A stretch of DNA of 30,838 bases from JAZGGS01 sp963749485 (GTDB lineage Bacteria > Bacteroidota > Ignavibacteria > Ignavibacteriales > Ignavibacteriaceae). The notes beneath the pieces are model-generated. The model ran no database searches. It was not told the DNA's origin and was given only the letters and a program-made list of their open reading frames with translations. The DNA lies in assembly GCA_963749485.1 (NCBI GenBank), contig CAVVMV010000010.1, forward strand, positions 1-30,838, given 5' to 3'. The position numbers and the translations under genes were made by a program. Shown piece after piece: positions 1 to 10,592 of this stretch (position 1 is the stretch's first letter; each line of letters opens with the position of its first letter).

Positions 1-312
1 TAATTTTGATATTGCTTCGGTGGCAGAGATAGTACTTGCAGCAGCGGATGAAAAAGATGCTATTGCTTTGCAAATCTTAAATGAAGAAGCTGATGAACTT
101 TTGCTTCATATAAATGCAGTCGATGGAGAAAATGAAATCAAAAAAACTGGATATCGCTTTTTACAGGGAGCTTAATCGCAAATAAAAATATTTATTCTGA
201 TATGCTAAGAAAAAGAATTGATGATAAATATTCTTCTGTTAAAATTAAAGAACCTGATAACACGCCTGTTATAGGAGCTATTCTTCTTGCTAAGGAATTG
301 TTGAATGCTTAA
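1..312 (+). CDS. C-terminal end of a BadF/BadG-type amino-sugar kinase (GlcNAc/MurNAc kinase-like), one frameshift
   Basis: Only the last ~100 residues are in the window. The frame opens at base 2 and reads to a premature stop at 173-175. The homologous tail then resumes one frame over (LIANKNIYSDML) and ends at the TAA at 310-312. The residues SVAEIVLAAADEKDAIA and the final TPVIGAILLAKELL fit the C-terminus of BadF/BadG/BcrA/BcrD-family kinases, whose members phosphorylate N-acetylglucosamine or N-acetylmuramic acid. The stop overlaps the start of the AmpG-like permease by 8 bp, so the two are probably translationally coupled. Placement beside a permease and a NagZ-like enzyme suggests it phosphorylates an amino sugar released from peptidoglycan. 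GlcNAc versus MurNAc cannot be decided because the ATP- and sugar-binding regions lie upstream of the window. Confidence 0.6.
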
Positions 313-1596
313 AAAGGAAACCCGCAATCCGTGGGCATGGATACCTTCACTATACCTGGCAGAAGGACTTCCATACGTTGTTGTAATGTACGTTTCAGTT
401 ATAATGTACAAGCGACTGGGAATTTCGAACACTGAAATTGCATTGTATACAAGCTGGCTTTACTTGCCATGGGTAATAAAACCACTATGGAGTCCCTTTG
501 TTGATCTATTAAAAACAAAACGTATATGGATTATTATCAGCCAGTTATTTATAGGTGCGGGATTAGCCGGAATTGCATTTACAATTCCAGCTGCAAAATT
601 TTTCCAGTACACACTTGCCTTTTTTTGGTTGATGGCTTTCAGTTCTGCAACTTACGATATAGCCGCTGATGGTTTTTATATGCTTGGTTTATCAAAACAT
701 CAACAGGCATTATTTGTTGGGATAAGATCTACATTTTACAGGATCGCTTTTATTTTTGGGCAGGGTTTGTTAGTCATTCTTGCCGGGCAGATAGAAGAAA
801 GCAGTGGTGATATTGCTTATGCGTGGACAATTACTTTTTTTATAATAAGCGGATTGTTCGTTCTTTTTTTTATTTACCACTCTTCGTTCTTACCCCATCC
901 AAAAGCTGATAGCCAAAGAAGTGATGTTACTGCCGAAAGTTTATTAGAAAATTTTATAGAATACTTTTGCAGCTTTCTTTAAAAAGAAAAGTATTCTACT
1001 CATTCTCGGATTTATTTTACTCTACCGGTTTGGAGAAGCGCAACTTGTAAAACTTGCATCACCATTTCTGCTCGATCCAATTGAATCAGGCGGCTTAGCA
1101 TTAACAACCAGCCAGGTATGGTTTTGTTTACGGAACGGTAGGTGTAATTGCTTTATCGGTGGGTGGAATTTTAGGCGGTTTTGCAGCAGCAAAAAAGGGA
1201 TTGAAATTCTGGATTTGGTGGATGCTTATTGCAATAAATATTCCTAATCTTGTTTATGTTTATCTTGCCTTTACACAAACAACAAATTTTTTATTAATAA
1301 ACGCTGCTGTTGCAGTAGAGCAGTTTGGTTATGGATTCGGGTTTACTGCTTTTATACTCTATCTTATTTACATTTCAGAGGGTGAGTTTAAAACCGCACA
1401 CTATGCTATTGCAACCGGTTTTATGGCTCTGGGAATGATGCTGCCCGGAATGGTTAGTGGTTGGATACAGGAGCAAATTGGTTACCAGCAATTTTTTATC
1501 TGGGTATGTATATCAACAATACCTGCTTTTATAATTACTAAATTTATTTCAATCGATCCGGAATTTGGTAAAAAAACTTCTGAAGATAAGAATTGA
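305..1596 (+). CDS. ampG: AmpG-like muropeptide permease (MFS), two frameshifts
   Basis: An integral membrane major facilitator protein of about 430 residues after correction, the usual size for AmpG-like carriers that import anhydro-muropeptides for recycling. The N-terminus (PSLYLAEGLPYVVVMYVSV) and the following KPLWSPFVDLL stretch are typical of this subfamily. Many hydrophobic helices follow. The frame is lost near 960, continues in a second frame (FAAFFKKKSILLILGFILLY), and shifts again near 1120 into the segment from 1159 to the TGA at 1594-1596. The start at 305 lies inside the end of the upstream kinase, and the next gene's ATG follows the stop immediately. Substrate is inferred from family and from the beta-lactamase-like and GH3 neighbours. 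A different sugar or peptide substrate remains possible. Confidence 0.72.
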
Positions 1597-2752
1597 ATGA
1601 AAAAGATATTTTTAATGATAACACTTCTTACCTTAATCGCGGTAATTGTTGTTTGTAATAATTCAACTGAACAAAAATCTGCTTTAGATCTGGGAATAAG
1701 TTTTCGGAGATAGATTCAGTTAATTATGCACGCAATTGAAGATAGTGCTTTTCCAGGGGCAGTTGTTCTCGTTTCAAAAGATGGTGAAGTTATTTATGAA
1801 AAAGGATTCGGGCATTTTACTTATGATGAATCTTCTTCCAAAGTTAGCAGAAACACAATTTATGATATTGCTTCACTTACCAAGGTTATTGCAACTACAA
1901 CTGCAACGATGATTTGTATAGACAGGAATTTATTTAAACTCGATGACCCGGTTTCCAAGTACATTCCTGAATTTTCTGAAAATGGTAAAGAAAATATTAC
2001 TATTAAAAACCTACTTCTGCATAACAGCGGTTTACCAGCGTGGAAAAAGTTCTATGATAAAAACCTTGATGCGGATTCAATCATTAAAAATATTTATGCA
2101 ACTAAACCTGAATATCCCGCCGGAACAAAAACAGTTTATTCTGATTTAGGAATCATAGTTCTTGGTAAAATAATAGAAACAGTTACGAAGAAAAAATTGG
2201 ATCAGTTTTGTAATGAGGAAATATTTATTCCCTTAAAGATGAATAACACTTTTTTCAATCCACCTGATTCTGTTAAATATAGAATTCCTCCCACCGAATT
2301 TGATAAGTACTGGCGTAATAAACTAATTCAGGGAGAAGTACATGATGAAACCTCCTCATTGCTTGGAGGAGTTGCGGGACATGCAGGATTATTTTCAACA
2401 GCGGAAGATTTAAGCAATTTAATGCCAAATGCTTCTTGATGAGGGAAAATACAATGGCAAACAATTAATAAAAGCGGAAACAATAAAACTTTTTACTAAA
2501 AGATATTCTTCGCAAAGCACCCGCGCTCTTGGTTGGGATACCAAATCTGAAATAAAATCTTCGGCTGGCAGCAAGTTTAGTAAATCATCTTTTGGGCATA
2601 CAGGTTTTACCGGTACTTCAATTTGGATTGATCCTGAAAGAAAATTATTTGTTGTATTTTTAGCCAACAGGGTTTATCCTTCCAGGGAGAATAAAAAAAT
2701 TATTAGTGTTAGACCAAAATTGCACGATGCAGTAATCGATGCAACAGATTGA
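1597..2752 (+). CDS. Exported serine hydrolase, class C beta-lactamase family (S12-like), frameshifted
   Basis: Penicillin-binding-protein/beta-lactamase fold protein of about 385 residues that probably acts on cell-wall peptides or D-amino-acid esters outside the cytoplasm. The ATG at 1597 directly follows the AmpG stop and begins a hydrophobic signal segment (MKKIFLMITLLTLIAVIVVC). The cysteine could be a lipidation site, although the lipobox is weak. A compensating pair of indels lies near 1705-1730, and another indel near 2425 joins the part from 2429 to the TGA at 2750-2752. All family motifs are present: S-L-T-K (serine codon 1873-1875), Y-S-D within VYSDLG, and H-T-G within GHTGFTGTS. 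It is therefore predicted active, unlike the related domain in the next gene. The exact substrate is not readable from sequence. Confidence 0.78.
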
Positions 2753-2801
2753 GGGTAAACTTCTTCTTAAAAATTCTTAGAACTGAGTAATCATTAATTA
2801 A

Positions 2802-5694
2802 ATGAAAAATAAAAGGATAATTAATAACATTCTTATTGGTAGTGTAATATTCTTAGCGATAATAATATTCCCCTCGAAGATAACTTCTTTTGAAAATATT
2901 AACAGTTACGATGAAAAGTATCCATCAGTATTCAACCTTACGGAAAAAGATAAAGAATGGATTGAGATAAAATTAAGTGAAATGTCTTTGCATGAAAAAT
3001 GTGCGCAGATGATTATGCCAGCTGTTTATAGAAATGACCTGGATCCTGCTTCGACTGATTATGATGAAATAGCTTCACTTGTAAAGGAACAAAAAGTTGG
3101 TGGATTAATCTTATATCAAGGTGAATTAGTTGAGCAGGCAAAGTTTATAAATGATATGCAAAGAATAGCTGATATTCCATTGCTGATTGCTTCAGATTTT
3201 GAACGAGGATTGGGCACAAGGGTTGATAATGCAATTGAATTTCCTCATGCTATGGCTATTGGTTCTGCTAATAACGAATCTTATGCATACGAAATGGGAA
3301 AGGCTATTTCTATTGAAAGCCGCTTGCTTGGCGTTCACTGGAACTTTGCCCCTGTTGCAGATATTAACAACAATCCATTTAATCCAATCATAAACATCAG
3401 GTCTTTTTCAGAAAACAAGTATGAAGTTGCAAAATTTGTTAATGCATTTATCAAAGGTGCTAAAGAAGAAAGAACATTAACAACAGTTAAACATTTTCCG
3501 GGGCATGGCAATACTACAATTGATTCTCATCTTGATCTTCCAAGAATAAATGGCAGTAAAATTGATTTATTAAGTAATGAATTGTATCCTTTTATAAAAG
3601 CCATTGAATCAAAAGTTCATTCGGTTATGGTTGGTCATCTCGATGTTCCCTCACTCAATCCAATAAAAGGAGTACCGGCAACTTTATCAGAATCGATTAT
3701 TGATCATCTTCTAAAAAAAGAACTTGGCTTCGATGGATTGATAATTACTGATGCGATGATAATGGAAGCTATTACAAAATATTATTCAACAGAAGAAGCT
3801 GTTGTGCTTGCGGTAAAAGCAGGTAATGATGTTATTCTTACTCCCCCAGATAATGAAACAGCAATTACCGCACTAAGCCTTGCTGTTTATTCCGGCGAAA
3901 TAAGCATTAAAAGGATTGATGAAAGTGTTAGAAAAATTCTTGCTGCAAAAAGATGGCTGAGAATAGAACAAAATAGGTATTCCGATATTGAAAAGATTAA
4001 GCAATCGGTTACCATAAAAAGTCATATTAACCTGGCAAAGGAGATTGCTGAAAACTCAATCACACTATTAAAAAATGATGATGATTTACTTCCATTAAAC
4101 TTGAACGAATACAAAAATATTTATTGCGTTACTCTTACTGATAAAATGGGTTCGGAAAGAGTAAGTTATTTTCAGGGAATTTTTGAGGACCGCTTTGGCG
4201 AAATTAATTCTGCCTTACTAACTAAAAAAAGTAAGAGGAAAGAATATAATAACCTTCTTAAGGATGGTTAAGGATTCTGATCTTATAATCCTTTCTACCT
4301 TTTTAGATGTAAAGACATACCAGGGACCAATTAATCTGGCAGCTGAACAAACGGATTTTATCGCTGGCGTTTTACGTTCCGGTGTACCAACAGTTCTAAT
4401 AAGTTTTAAAAATCCATACCTGCTTTACCTTTTCCCTGAAGCAAGCACTTATCTTAATTCGTTCAGTTATTCGCGTGTATCTCAAAGAGCAATGCTAAGA
4501 GCAATTCTTGGAGAAATTGATATTAAAGGTACACTGCCAATTACAATTCCTGAAACTGAGATTGCTTTTAGAAATGGATTGGAATTGCAAAAATCTCTTT
4601 ACACTACAATTGAAGTTGAAAGTAAAAGCAAGATTGATTTAAATAAAGTTGATGGGAAAATAAATTCTATGTTGAAGGAGAATCTTTTCCCGGGAGTGGT
4701 TGTTTGTATTGGCAGTAAGGATAAAATTATTTATCAAAATGCTGTTGGCAATTCCGGTTTTGGAAATAATACTTACAAGCTTAAGAAGGATGATGTTTTT
4801 AAAATAGGATCGTTAACGAGTTTTACAGCAACTACACAAGCCATTATGATGCTGGTTGATAGTGGAAAAATTAAACTTGATGAACCAGCGTATTATTATC
4901 TTCCTCAATTTAATGATGAAGAGAAACGAAAAATTACTATTGGACATTTATTATCGCATACATCTGGTTTTGCTGCCAGTTTAAAGGATTTAAATCCTGA
5001 GTGGAATAAAGATGAGCTTGTTAATAATATTTTGGAAGAAGAGCTCATTAATTCGCCTGGAGCAGAACAAAATTACAGCATTCTTAATTTAGTGGCGCTT
5101 CAAAAAATAATTGAATCAATTACCGGCAAAAATATTAATGCATACATTACTGAAAATTTTTATTCAAATATTGGGATGAAAAACACAAGCTTCCATCCTG
5201 TTCCGGATTCACTAAATCTCCTTTTTACTTCTCCAGTTGAAAATAATTCACTTTACACTTCTGTAAAAACCTACAGTGATGTAATGCTGGAAATAATGGA
5301 TGGTGTTTCCGGTTTTAGCGGCTTACATTCTACAGCATACGACCTTGCAATCTTTTCGCAAATGTTATTACAAAAAGGTTATTATGACGACACACAATAT
5401 TTAAAGGCAAAAACAGTTTTAAACTGGTTAGCTTTAGAGGAAAACAAAATTCAAAAAGGAATGCGCACACAACCTTACACTACGATGAATGGCAAGCATA
5501 ATTATATTCCCGAAAAGGGATTTATGTTTATTGATCCTCAAGGATCTGCAATTATGATAGATATAGAAAAACAAATATTTTTAATAGTACTTAGTAATCC
5601 TGGTATTCGCAATCCCTCAAACCAGAGTTTTGTTGAACTGGTAAACAATTTAGTTGATTTTGTTAATAGCGAAATAATTATGTCCGTAAAATGA
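2802..5694 (+). CDS. Secreted GH3 beta-N-acetylglucosaminidase (NagZ-like) fused to a degenerate beta-lactamase-like domain, one frameshift
   Basis: About 960 residues once the single indel near 4265 is corrected, normal for Bacteroidota NagZ/beta-lactamase fusions. An N-terminal hydrophobic segment (residues 7-24) indicates export. The GH3 domain covers about residues 50-385. It has KHFPGHG at 230-236, the DSH of the NagZ His/Asp dyad at 241-243, and the nucleophile aspartate in IITDAM (D317). It should release GlcNAc from muropeptides. A GH3 C-terminal-like domain follows, then a serine-hydrolase domain from about 4650 to the end. In that domain the S-x-x-K motif reads S-L-T-S (codons 4810-4821), Y-x-N reads Y-S-I (5074-5082), and no H/K-T-G is seen. 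This domain is thus probably non-catalytic. The stop overlaps the next start by four bases. Confidence 0.85.
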
Positions 5695-6514
5695 AAATTG
5701 CATTAATCCAGCAAAAAGCTTCAAAAGATATTGAAGCAAACATAGATAAAGGATATTGCATCTGTAAAAGAAGCTGCGAAAAATGGTGCAAAAATTATTT
5801 GTTTTGCAGAACTTGCTTTCACTCCGTTCTATCCACAAAAACCTGCTGACAGATAACAATTTAAACCTTGCAGAAACCATTCCCGGACCCACAACAGATA
5901 TCTTTACACAACTTGCAAAGGAACTTGGTGTTGTTATTATTTTAAATCTTTATGAAAAAGAAAACAATAAAACTTACGATTCATCTCCAGTAATAGATGC
6001 TGATGGAAAAATTCTCGGCGTAACTCGTATGGTTCATATTACAGATTACAAATGTTTTCACGAAAAAGGATATTACTCACCCGGTAACAACGGTGCGCCC
6101 GTTTACAATACTAAGTTTGGTAAAATTGGCGTTGCAATTTGTTACGACAGGCATTATCCGGAATATATGCGCGCACTTGCAATAAAAGGAGCAGAAATTG
6201 TTTTTATTCCTCAAGCCGGAGCAGTCGGTGAATGGCCGGAAGGACTTTATGAAGCTGAAATGAGAGTGGCTTCTTTTCAGAATGGTTACTATACCGCTTT
6301 ATGTAACAGGGTTGGGAAAGAAGAATGTTTAACCTTTGCTGGCGAATCTTTTGTTTGTGATCCTGCGGGAAATGTTGTTGCAAAAGCAAATAAAGGAACA
6401 GAAGAAATTCTTTATTGTGATATTGATTTAGAGCAATGTAAAAAATCACATGCTAAAAAATTGTTTCTAAAAGATAGAAGACCTGAGCTTTATTCTGATT
6501 GGTTAAAAGATTAA
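5691..6514 (+). CDS. Nitrilase-superfamily carbon-nitrogen hydrolase (N-carbamoylputrescine amidase-like), two frameshifts
   Basis: Cytoplasmic amidase of about 274 residues that hydrolyses a non-peptide C-N bond. The three catalytic residues of the superfamily are visible: Glu in CFAELAFTPFYPQ, Lys in ITDYKCFHEKGYYSPGN, and Cys in IGVAICYDRHYPEY. Indels lie near 5752 and 5850; the reading passes through all three frames before settling in the one that ends at 6512-6514. The start (KIALIQQKASKDIEANID) is typical for the family. The ATG at 5691 overlaps the GH3-fusion TGA as ATGA, implying translational coupling. N-carbamoylputrescine amidase and beta-ureidopropionase relatives are the nearest families I recognise, but the coupling hints at a role with cell-wall products. 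Substrate is not assigned. Confidence 0.82.
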
Positions 6515-6610
6515 TACTTTTATTTTATGTTGAAATAAAACCTGGATACTTGGGAAATTGAAAGTGCCGTTAAATCAATTACTAAATTAAAAAGAAGAAA
6601 ATACTAAAAC

Positions 6611-7093
6611 GTGAAATCAATAGAAGAAAAAATTGTAACGAAATATTTTGACAAATTTGATAAAAAAATTACTGAGTGGATGGGTAAATATGGATTGCTC
6701 ATCCTAAGGGTTTGCCTAGGAATTATTTTTTTATGGTTTGGCGTACTTAAATTTTTTAAGGGATTAAGTCCTGCCGAAGATCTTGTTAGAAATACTATTT
6801 ATTTCATGGATCCTGATATTTTTATACCCATACTTGCGCTTTGGGAATCTATCATAGGACTTGGTTTAATAACAGGGAAATATATGCGGTTAACTCTATT
6901 ACTTTTATTTCTTCAGATGCCCGGCACTGCATTGCCATTGATTATTTTACCTGAAAAAGTCTGGACGATTTTTCCTTACGGCTTAACTTTAGAGGGGCAG
7001 TACATTATTAAAAACTTAGTTTTGATTAGCGCAGGATTGGTTTTGGGTGCAACTGTGAGAGGCGGAAAAATAATTTCATTCTTAAAGGAGTAG
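6611..7093 (+). CDS. DoxX-like four-helix membrane protein
   Basis: Intact, 160 residues, GTG start. Following a charged N-terminus of about 25 residues, there are four hydrophobic segments: LLILRVCLGIIFLWFGVLKF, a second around IFIPILALWESIIGLGLI, a third around LTLLLLFLQMPGTALPLII and a last one around LVLISAGLVLGATV. The GxxFLWFGxLKF pattern of helix 1 and the G-rich second helix fit the DoxX/DoxD-like family, whose members are linked to redox or respiratory functions, though most are uncharacterised. A terminator-like hairpin follows it, so it probably closes the operon that began with the kinase and permease. There is no direct link to cell-wall recycling. Confidence 0.65.
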   Translation: MKSIEEKIVTKYFDKFDKKITEWMGKYGLLILRVCLGIIFLWFGVLKFFKGLSPAEDLVRNTIYFMDPDIFIPILALWESIIGLGLITGKYMRLTLLLLFLQMPGTALPLIILPEKVWTIFPYGLTLEGQYIIKNLVLISAGLVLGATVRGGKIISFLKE

Positions 7094-7166
7094 TGAACAT
7101 AAAAAGGATTCAATAATTTTGTCCATAATCTAACTTCTCCACTCATCAAAAAACTTTGGATTTATT

Positions 7167-7197
7167 AAAAACTATGATTTAATTTATTATAGTTTTT
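7167..7197 (+). terminator. AT-rich terminator-like hairpin after the DoxX-like gene
   Basis: AAAAACTAT at 7167-7175 pairs with ATAGTTTTT at 7189-7197 across a 13-base loop, giving a nine-pair stem that ends in a T run. It lies between the DoxX-like gene and the Asp-box protein, where transcription of the first cluster would be expected to stop. The stem is weak because only one G-C pair is present. Confidence 0.4.
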
Positions 7198-7286
7198 ATT
7201 CCAGTTTCTATAAATTCATTTTTATGCATTCACGACATCAATCAGCAAATCACCAATAATTTTTCAATCAAATCAGAGATATCGCT

Positions 7287-10200
7287 ATGAAAAAATTATT
7301 TACCATAATCAGTTTTCAGTTTTTTGTTTCTATTCTCATCAACAATAACTGCACAAAATAATTCTGAGCCCGATTCACTTAAAAATATTTCTTTGGCCGG
7401 TTTATCTTTTAGAAGTATTGGTCCTGCAATTACAGGTGGAAGAACAATAGATATTGCAGTTAATCCATTCGATCACAGTGAATATTTTATTGCATCAGGT
7501 CACGGCTCGTTATGGAAAACAACTAACCGCGGAATAACCTTCTCCCCTGTTTTTGATGGAAACAAATCTTATGCAATTGGTTCTGTTGAGATTGATCCAA
7601 CTAATCCTAATGTAGTTTGGGTAGGAACGGGTGAGAACAAAAATCAGAATAATGTTATTTACGGCGATGGAATTTATAAAAGCGAAGATGGAGGCAAAAG
7701 CTGGAAGAATATGGGTTTGAAAAATTCGGAACACATTAGTGGAATTGCAATCGATCCAAACAATTCAAATATAGTTTATGCAGCAGCAATGGGATCACTT
7801 AAGAAATGCTGGAGGTGAAAGAGGAATATTCAAAACAACTGATGGCGGTAAAACCTGGGAACAGGTTTTAGAAATAAATGAATACACCGGCTGTTATGAA
7901 GTTCATATGGATCCGAGATATTCAAATATTTTATACGCAACTGCTCACCAGCGAATGAGAAATTTATACACAGGAGTTTACGGCGGACCGGAAAGCGGAA
8001 TTTACAGAACTACAGACAGCGGAGAAACCTGGGAAAAAATGAAAGGCGGCTTGCCATCAGAAGATGTAGGCAGAATTGGAATGGCAATATCTCCTGTTAA
8101 TCCTGATGTGCTTTATGCAATTATTGAAGCAACAGAAGATGATAAAGGAATTTACAGAAGTTATGATCGCGGAGTAAGCTGGACAAAACAAAACAGTTAT
8201 ATTTCATCCTACGCTTTTTATTTTCAAAAATTATATTGTGATACAAAAGATGTTAACAGGGTTTACAGCGATGATGTTTTTATACAGGTAACAAATGATG
8301 GCGGAAAGACATGGAGCAATCTTGGTGATGATAAAAAACACGTTGATAATCATGCTTTGTGGATTGATCCTGAAAATAACGAACACATTATTGCTGGCTG
8401 TGATGGAGGTGTTTATGAAACTTATGATAAAGGTAAGAACTGGGATTTTAAAGCAAACATTCCAATCACAGAAATTTATAAAGTAACAACAGATAATGCT
8501 GAACCGTTTTACAATGTTTATATAGGAACGCAGGATAACAACAGCTTGGGCGGTCCTTCCAGAACTATAAATTCTTCGGGAATAATGAACCAGGATTGGT
8601 ATTTTACAAATGGAGGGGATGGTTTTGAAACACAGGTTGATTGGAAAGATCCGAATATAATTTATTCGCAATCACAGTTTGGCGGATTGGTTAGGTTTGA
8701 TAAAAAGAGCGGTGAAAACCTCTTCATCCAACCACAGGATTTTGCAGATACTGCTTACCGATTTGATTGGGATGCAGGATTTATAATTTCACAGCACGAT
8801 AATAATAGACTTATACTTTGGCGGAAACAAACTTTTGCGAAGTGATGACCAGGGAAGTACATGGATAGAAATTAGTCCTGATCTTACACGCGGAGTTCCA
8901 AAAGAGATGCAAAAACTTATGGGACAAAGCTGGAGTATTGATCAGCTTACGCGCAAAGGTTCAATGGCACAAATTGTAACTATTGCTGAATCTTCTCTTG
9001 ATGAAAATATTTTATTTGTTGGTTCCGGTGATGGTTTAATTCATTTTACAACTGATGGCGGAACTAACTGGCAAAGTTCATCTATTCCCGGTTTACCTGA
9101 GTATGCACGAATTCATCATATGATTGCTTCACGATTTGATAAACTGATCGCTTACGCAGCTTGCCATAATTATGTTGGCGGCGATCGCAATACCTTATCT
9201 TTATAAAACTACTGATGGCGGAAAACATGGTTTTCAATAAACAGTAATCTTCCTGAAGAAGGAAGCACTTATTCAATTGCAGAAGATCATGTTGAAAAAA
9301 ATCTACTTTTTGTAGGAACTCAGTTTGGAGTTTATTTTACAAACAACGGCGGTGATGAATGGATTCCATTTAAAAACGGAATGCCACCAGCAACTGTAAT
9401 GGATCTTGATATTCAGCGTAGAGAAAATGATCTTGTTGTTTCAACTTTTGGAAGAGGAGTTTACATTTTAGATGATTATTCACCGTTGCGTTACTTATCA
9501 AAAGAAACATTAAAGAAAGAAGCAGAAATATTTCCAATAAAAGATGCAGAGATGTTCATTCCTGCAAATCCATTTGGATTTAGAGGAGTTGGCTTCCAGG
9601 GTGCAAGCTTTTATTCAGCACCAAATCCTGAAGTTGGAGCAGTATTTACTTATTACCTCAAGGATGAAATTAAATCACTCAAAGAAAAAAGAAGAGATGA
9701 AGAAAAAGAAAAACAAAAAAATGGGGAAGACATTAAATATCCACCTTACGAAACTTTAAGGAAAGAGCAGGAAGAACCTGATGCCTATTTACTTTTTACA
9801 ATAACAGATGAACAAGGCAATGTTGTAAGAAAAATTAAAACCGATCCTAAAAAAGGAGTGAACAGAATTGTTTGGGATTTCAGGTACAATACATTTACTC
9901 CAATATCGCTTAAACCCTTTGATGATACGGTTCCATGGAATGAACCGGATAGAGGTTATATGGTAGTGCCAGGCAATTATAATGTTTCGCTCAGTAAATT
10001 TGAAGACGGCGTGTTTACAGAATTAGTTGCACCGAAAAAGTTTAGTTGTAAACCGTTAAATATTACAAGCTTACCTGCAGAGGATAAACTTGCACTGGAT
10101 AAGTTTAATAAAAAAGTTGCTGAGTTAACAAGAGCTATTACTGGAGCCGATGCTTATCGCAAAGAATTGGTTGATAAACTTTCTTACCTTAAAAAAGCAG

Positions 10201-10556
10201 TTCTTGAAGCCGCAAATGTCCCAGAAGATACATATAATAAGATATTAACCGCAGAATTAAATCTGAATGAATTGAACCGCCAATTGAATGGAGATAGATT
10301 ACGAGGAAGGTATGAAGGAGCATCTCCAAGTTCTATAAAAGATCGTGTTGATTTAATAACTGCTGCTTTGTGGAATACAACTGCAGCACCAACTACTACA
10401 TTTACCAAATCTTATGATGATGCAGCAAACAAATTTGGTGATGTTCTGGTTTTTCTAAAATCTATTGATCATGAAATAAAGCAAATTGAGCGGATTTTAG
10501 AAGAATACGGTGCACCCTACACACCGGGAAGATTCCCTGAGTGGGAGAAGAAATAA
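7287..10556 (+). CDS. Large exported Asp-box (BNR/VPS10 sortilin-like) beta-propeller protein, about five frameshifts
   Basis: About 1,090 residues after joining segments across indels near 7320, 7795, 8825, 9205 and 9230. The ATG at 7287 starts a signal peptide ending in FSSTITAQ, so it is exported. Repeated Asp-box motifs (S/T-x-D-x-G-x-x-W) mark successive propeller blades: SEDGGKSW, TTDGGKTW, TTDSGETW, SYDRGVSW, TNDGGKTW, TYDKGKNW, SDDQGSTW and TTDGGTNW. This matches bacterial VPS10/sortilin-like proteins often annotated as glycosyl hydrolases, although no catalytic residues are evident. After about 9480 the sequence becomes charged and helical (KEKRRDEEKEKQKNGED) and then a mixed C-terminal region with no clear sorting signal. 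A role in binding or cutting external glycan or protein is inference only. Confidence 0.75.
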
Positions 10557-10592
10557 GTCTTCTGAATATGAAAATATAAATTAAATGAGATT

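Noticed and set aside
955..1160. Programmed frameshifting in the AmpG-like gene
   Set aside because: No slippery heptamer with a downstream structure is evident, and similar breaks are spread over unrelated genes, so sequencing error is simpler.
4264..5694. Separate beta-lactamase gene rather than a fusion
   Set aside because: The first part of this frame is still the GH3 C-terminal domain, and the break lies in mid-domain, so one indel in a fusion explains it better.
7114..7121. TAATTTTG, an exact TAnnTTTG match, as promoter of the Asp-box gene
   Set aside because: It is upstream of the terminator-like hairpin at 7167-7197 and about 165 bases from the start, with no -33 box.
8231..8671. 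146-codon open frame on the minus strand inside the Asp-box gene
   Set aside because: It lies opposite a clear coding frame with continuous Asp-box motifs, and its own product shows no recognisable domain.
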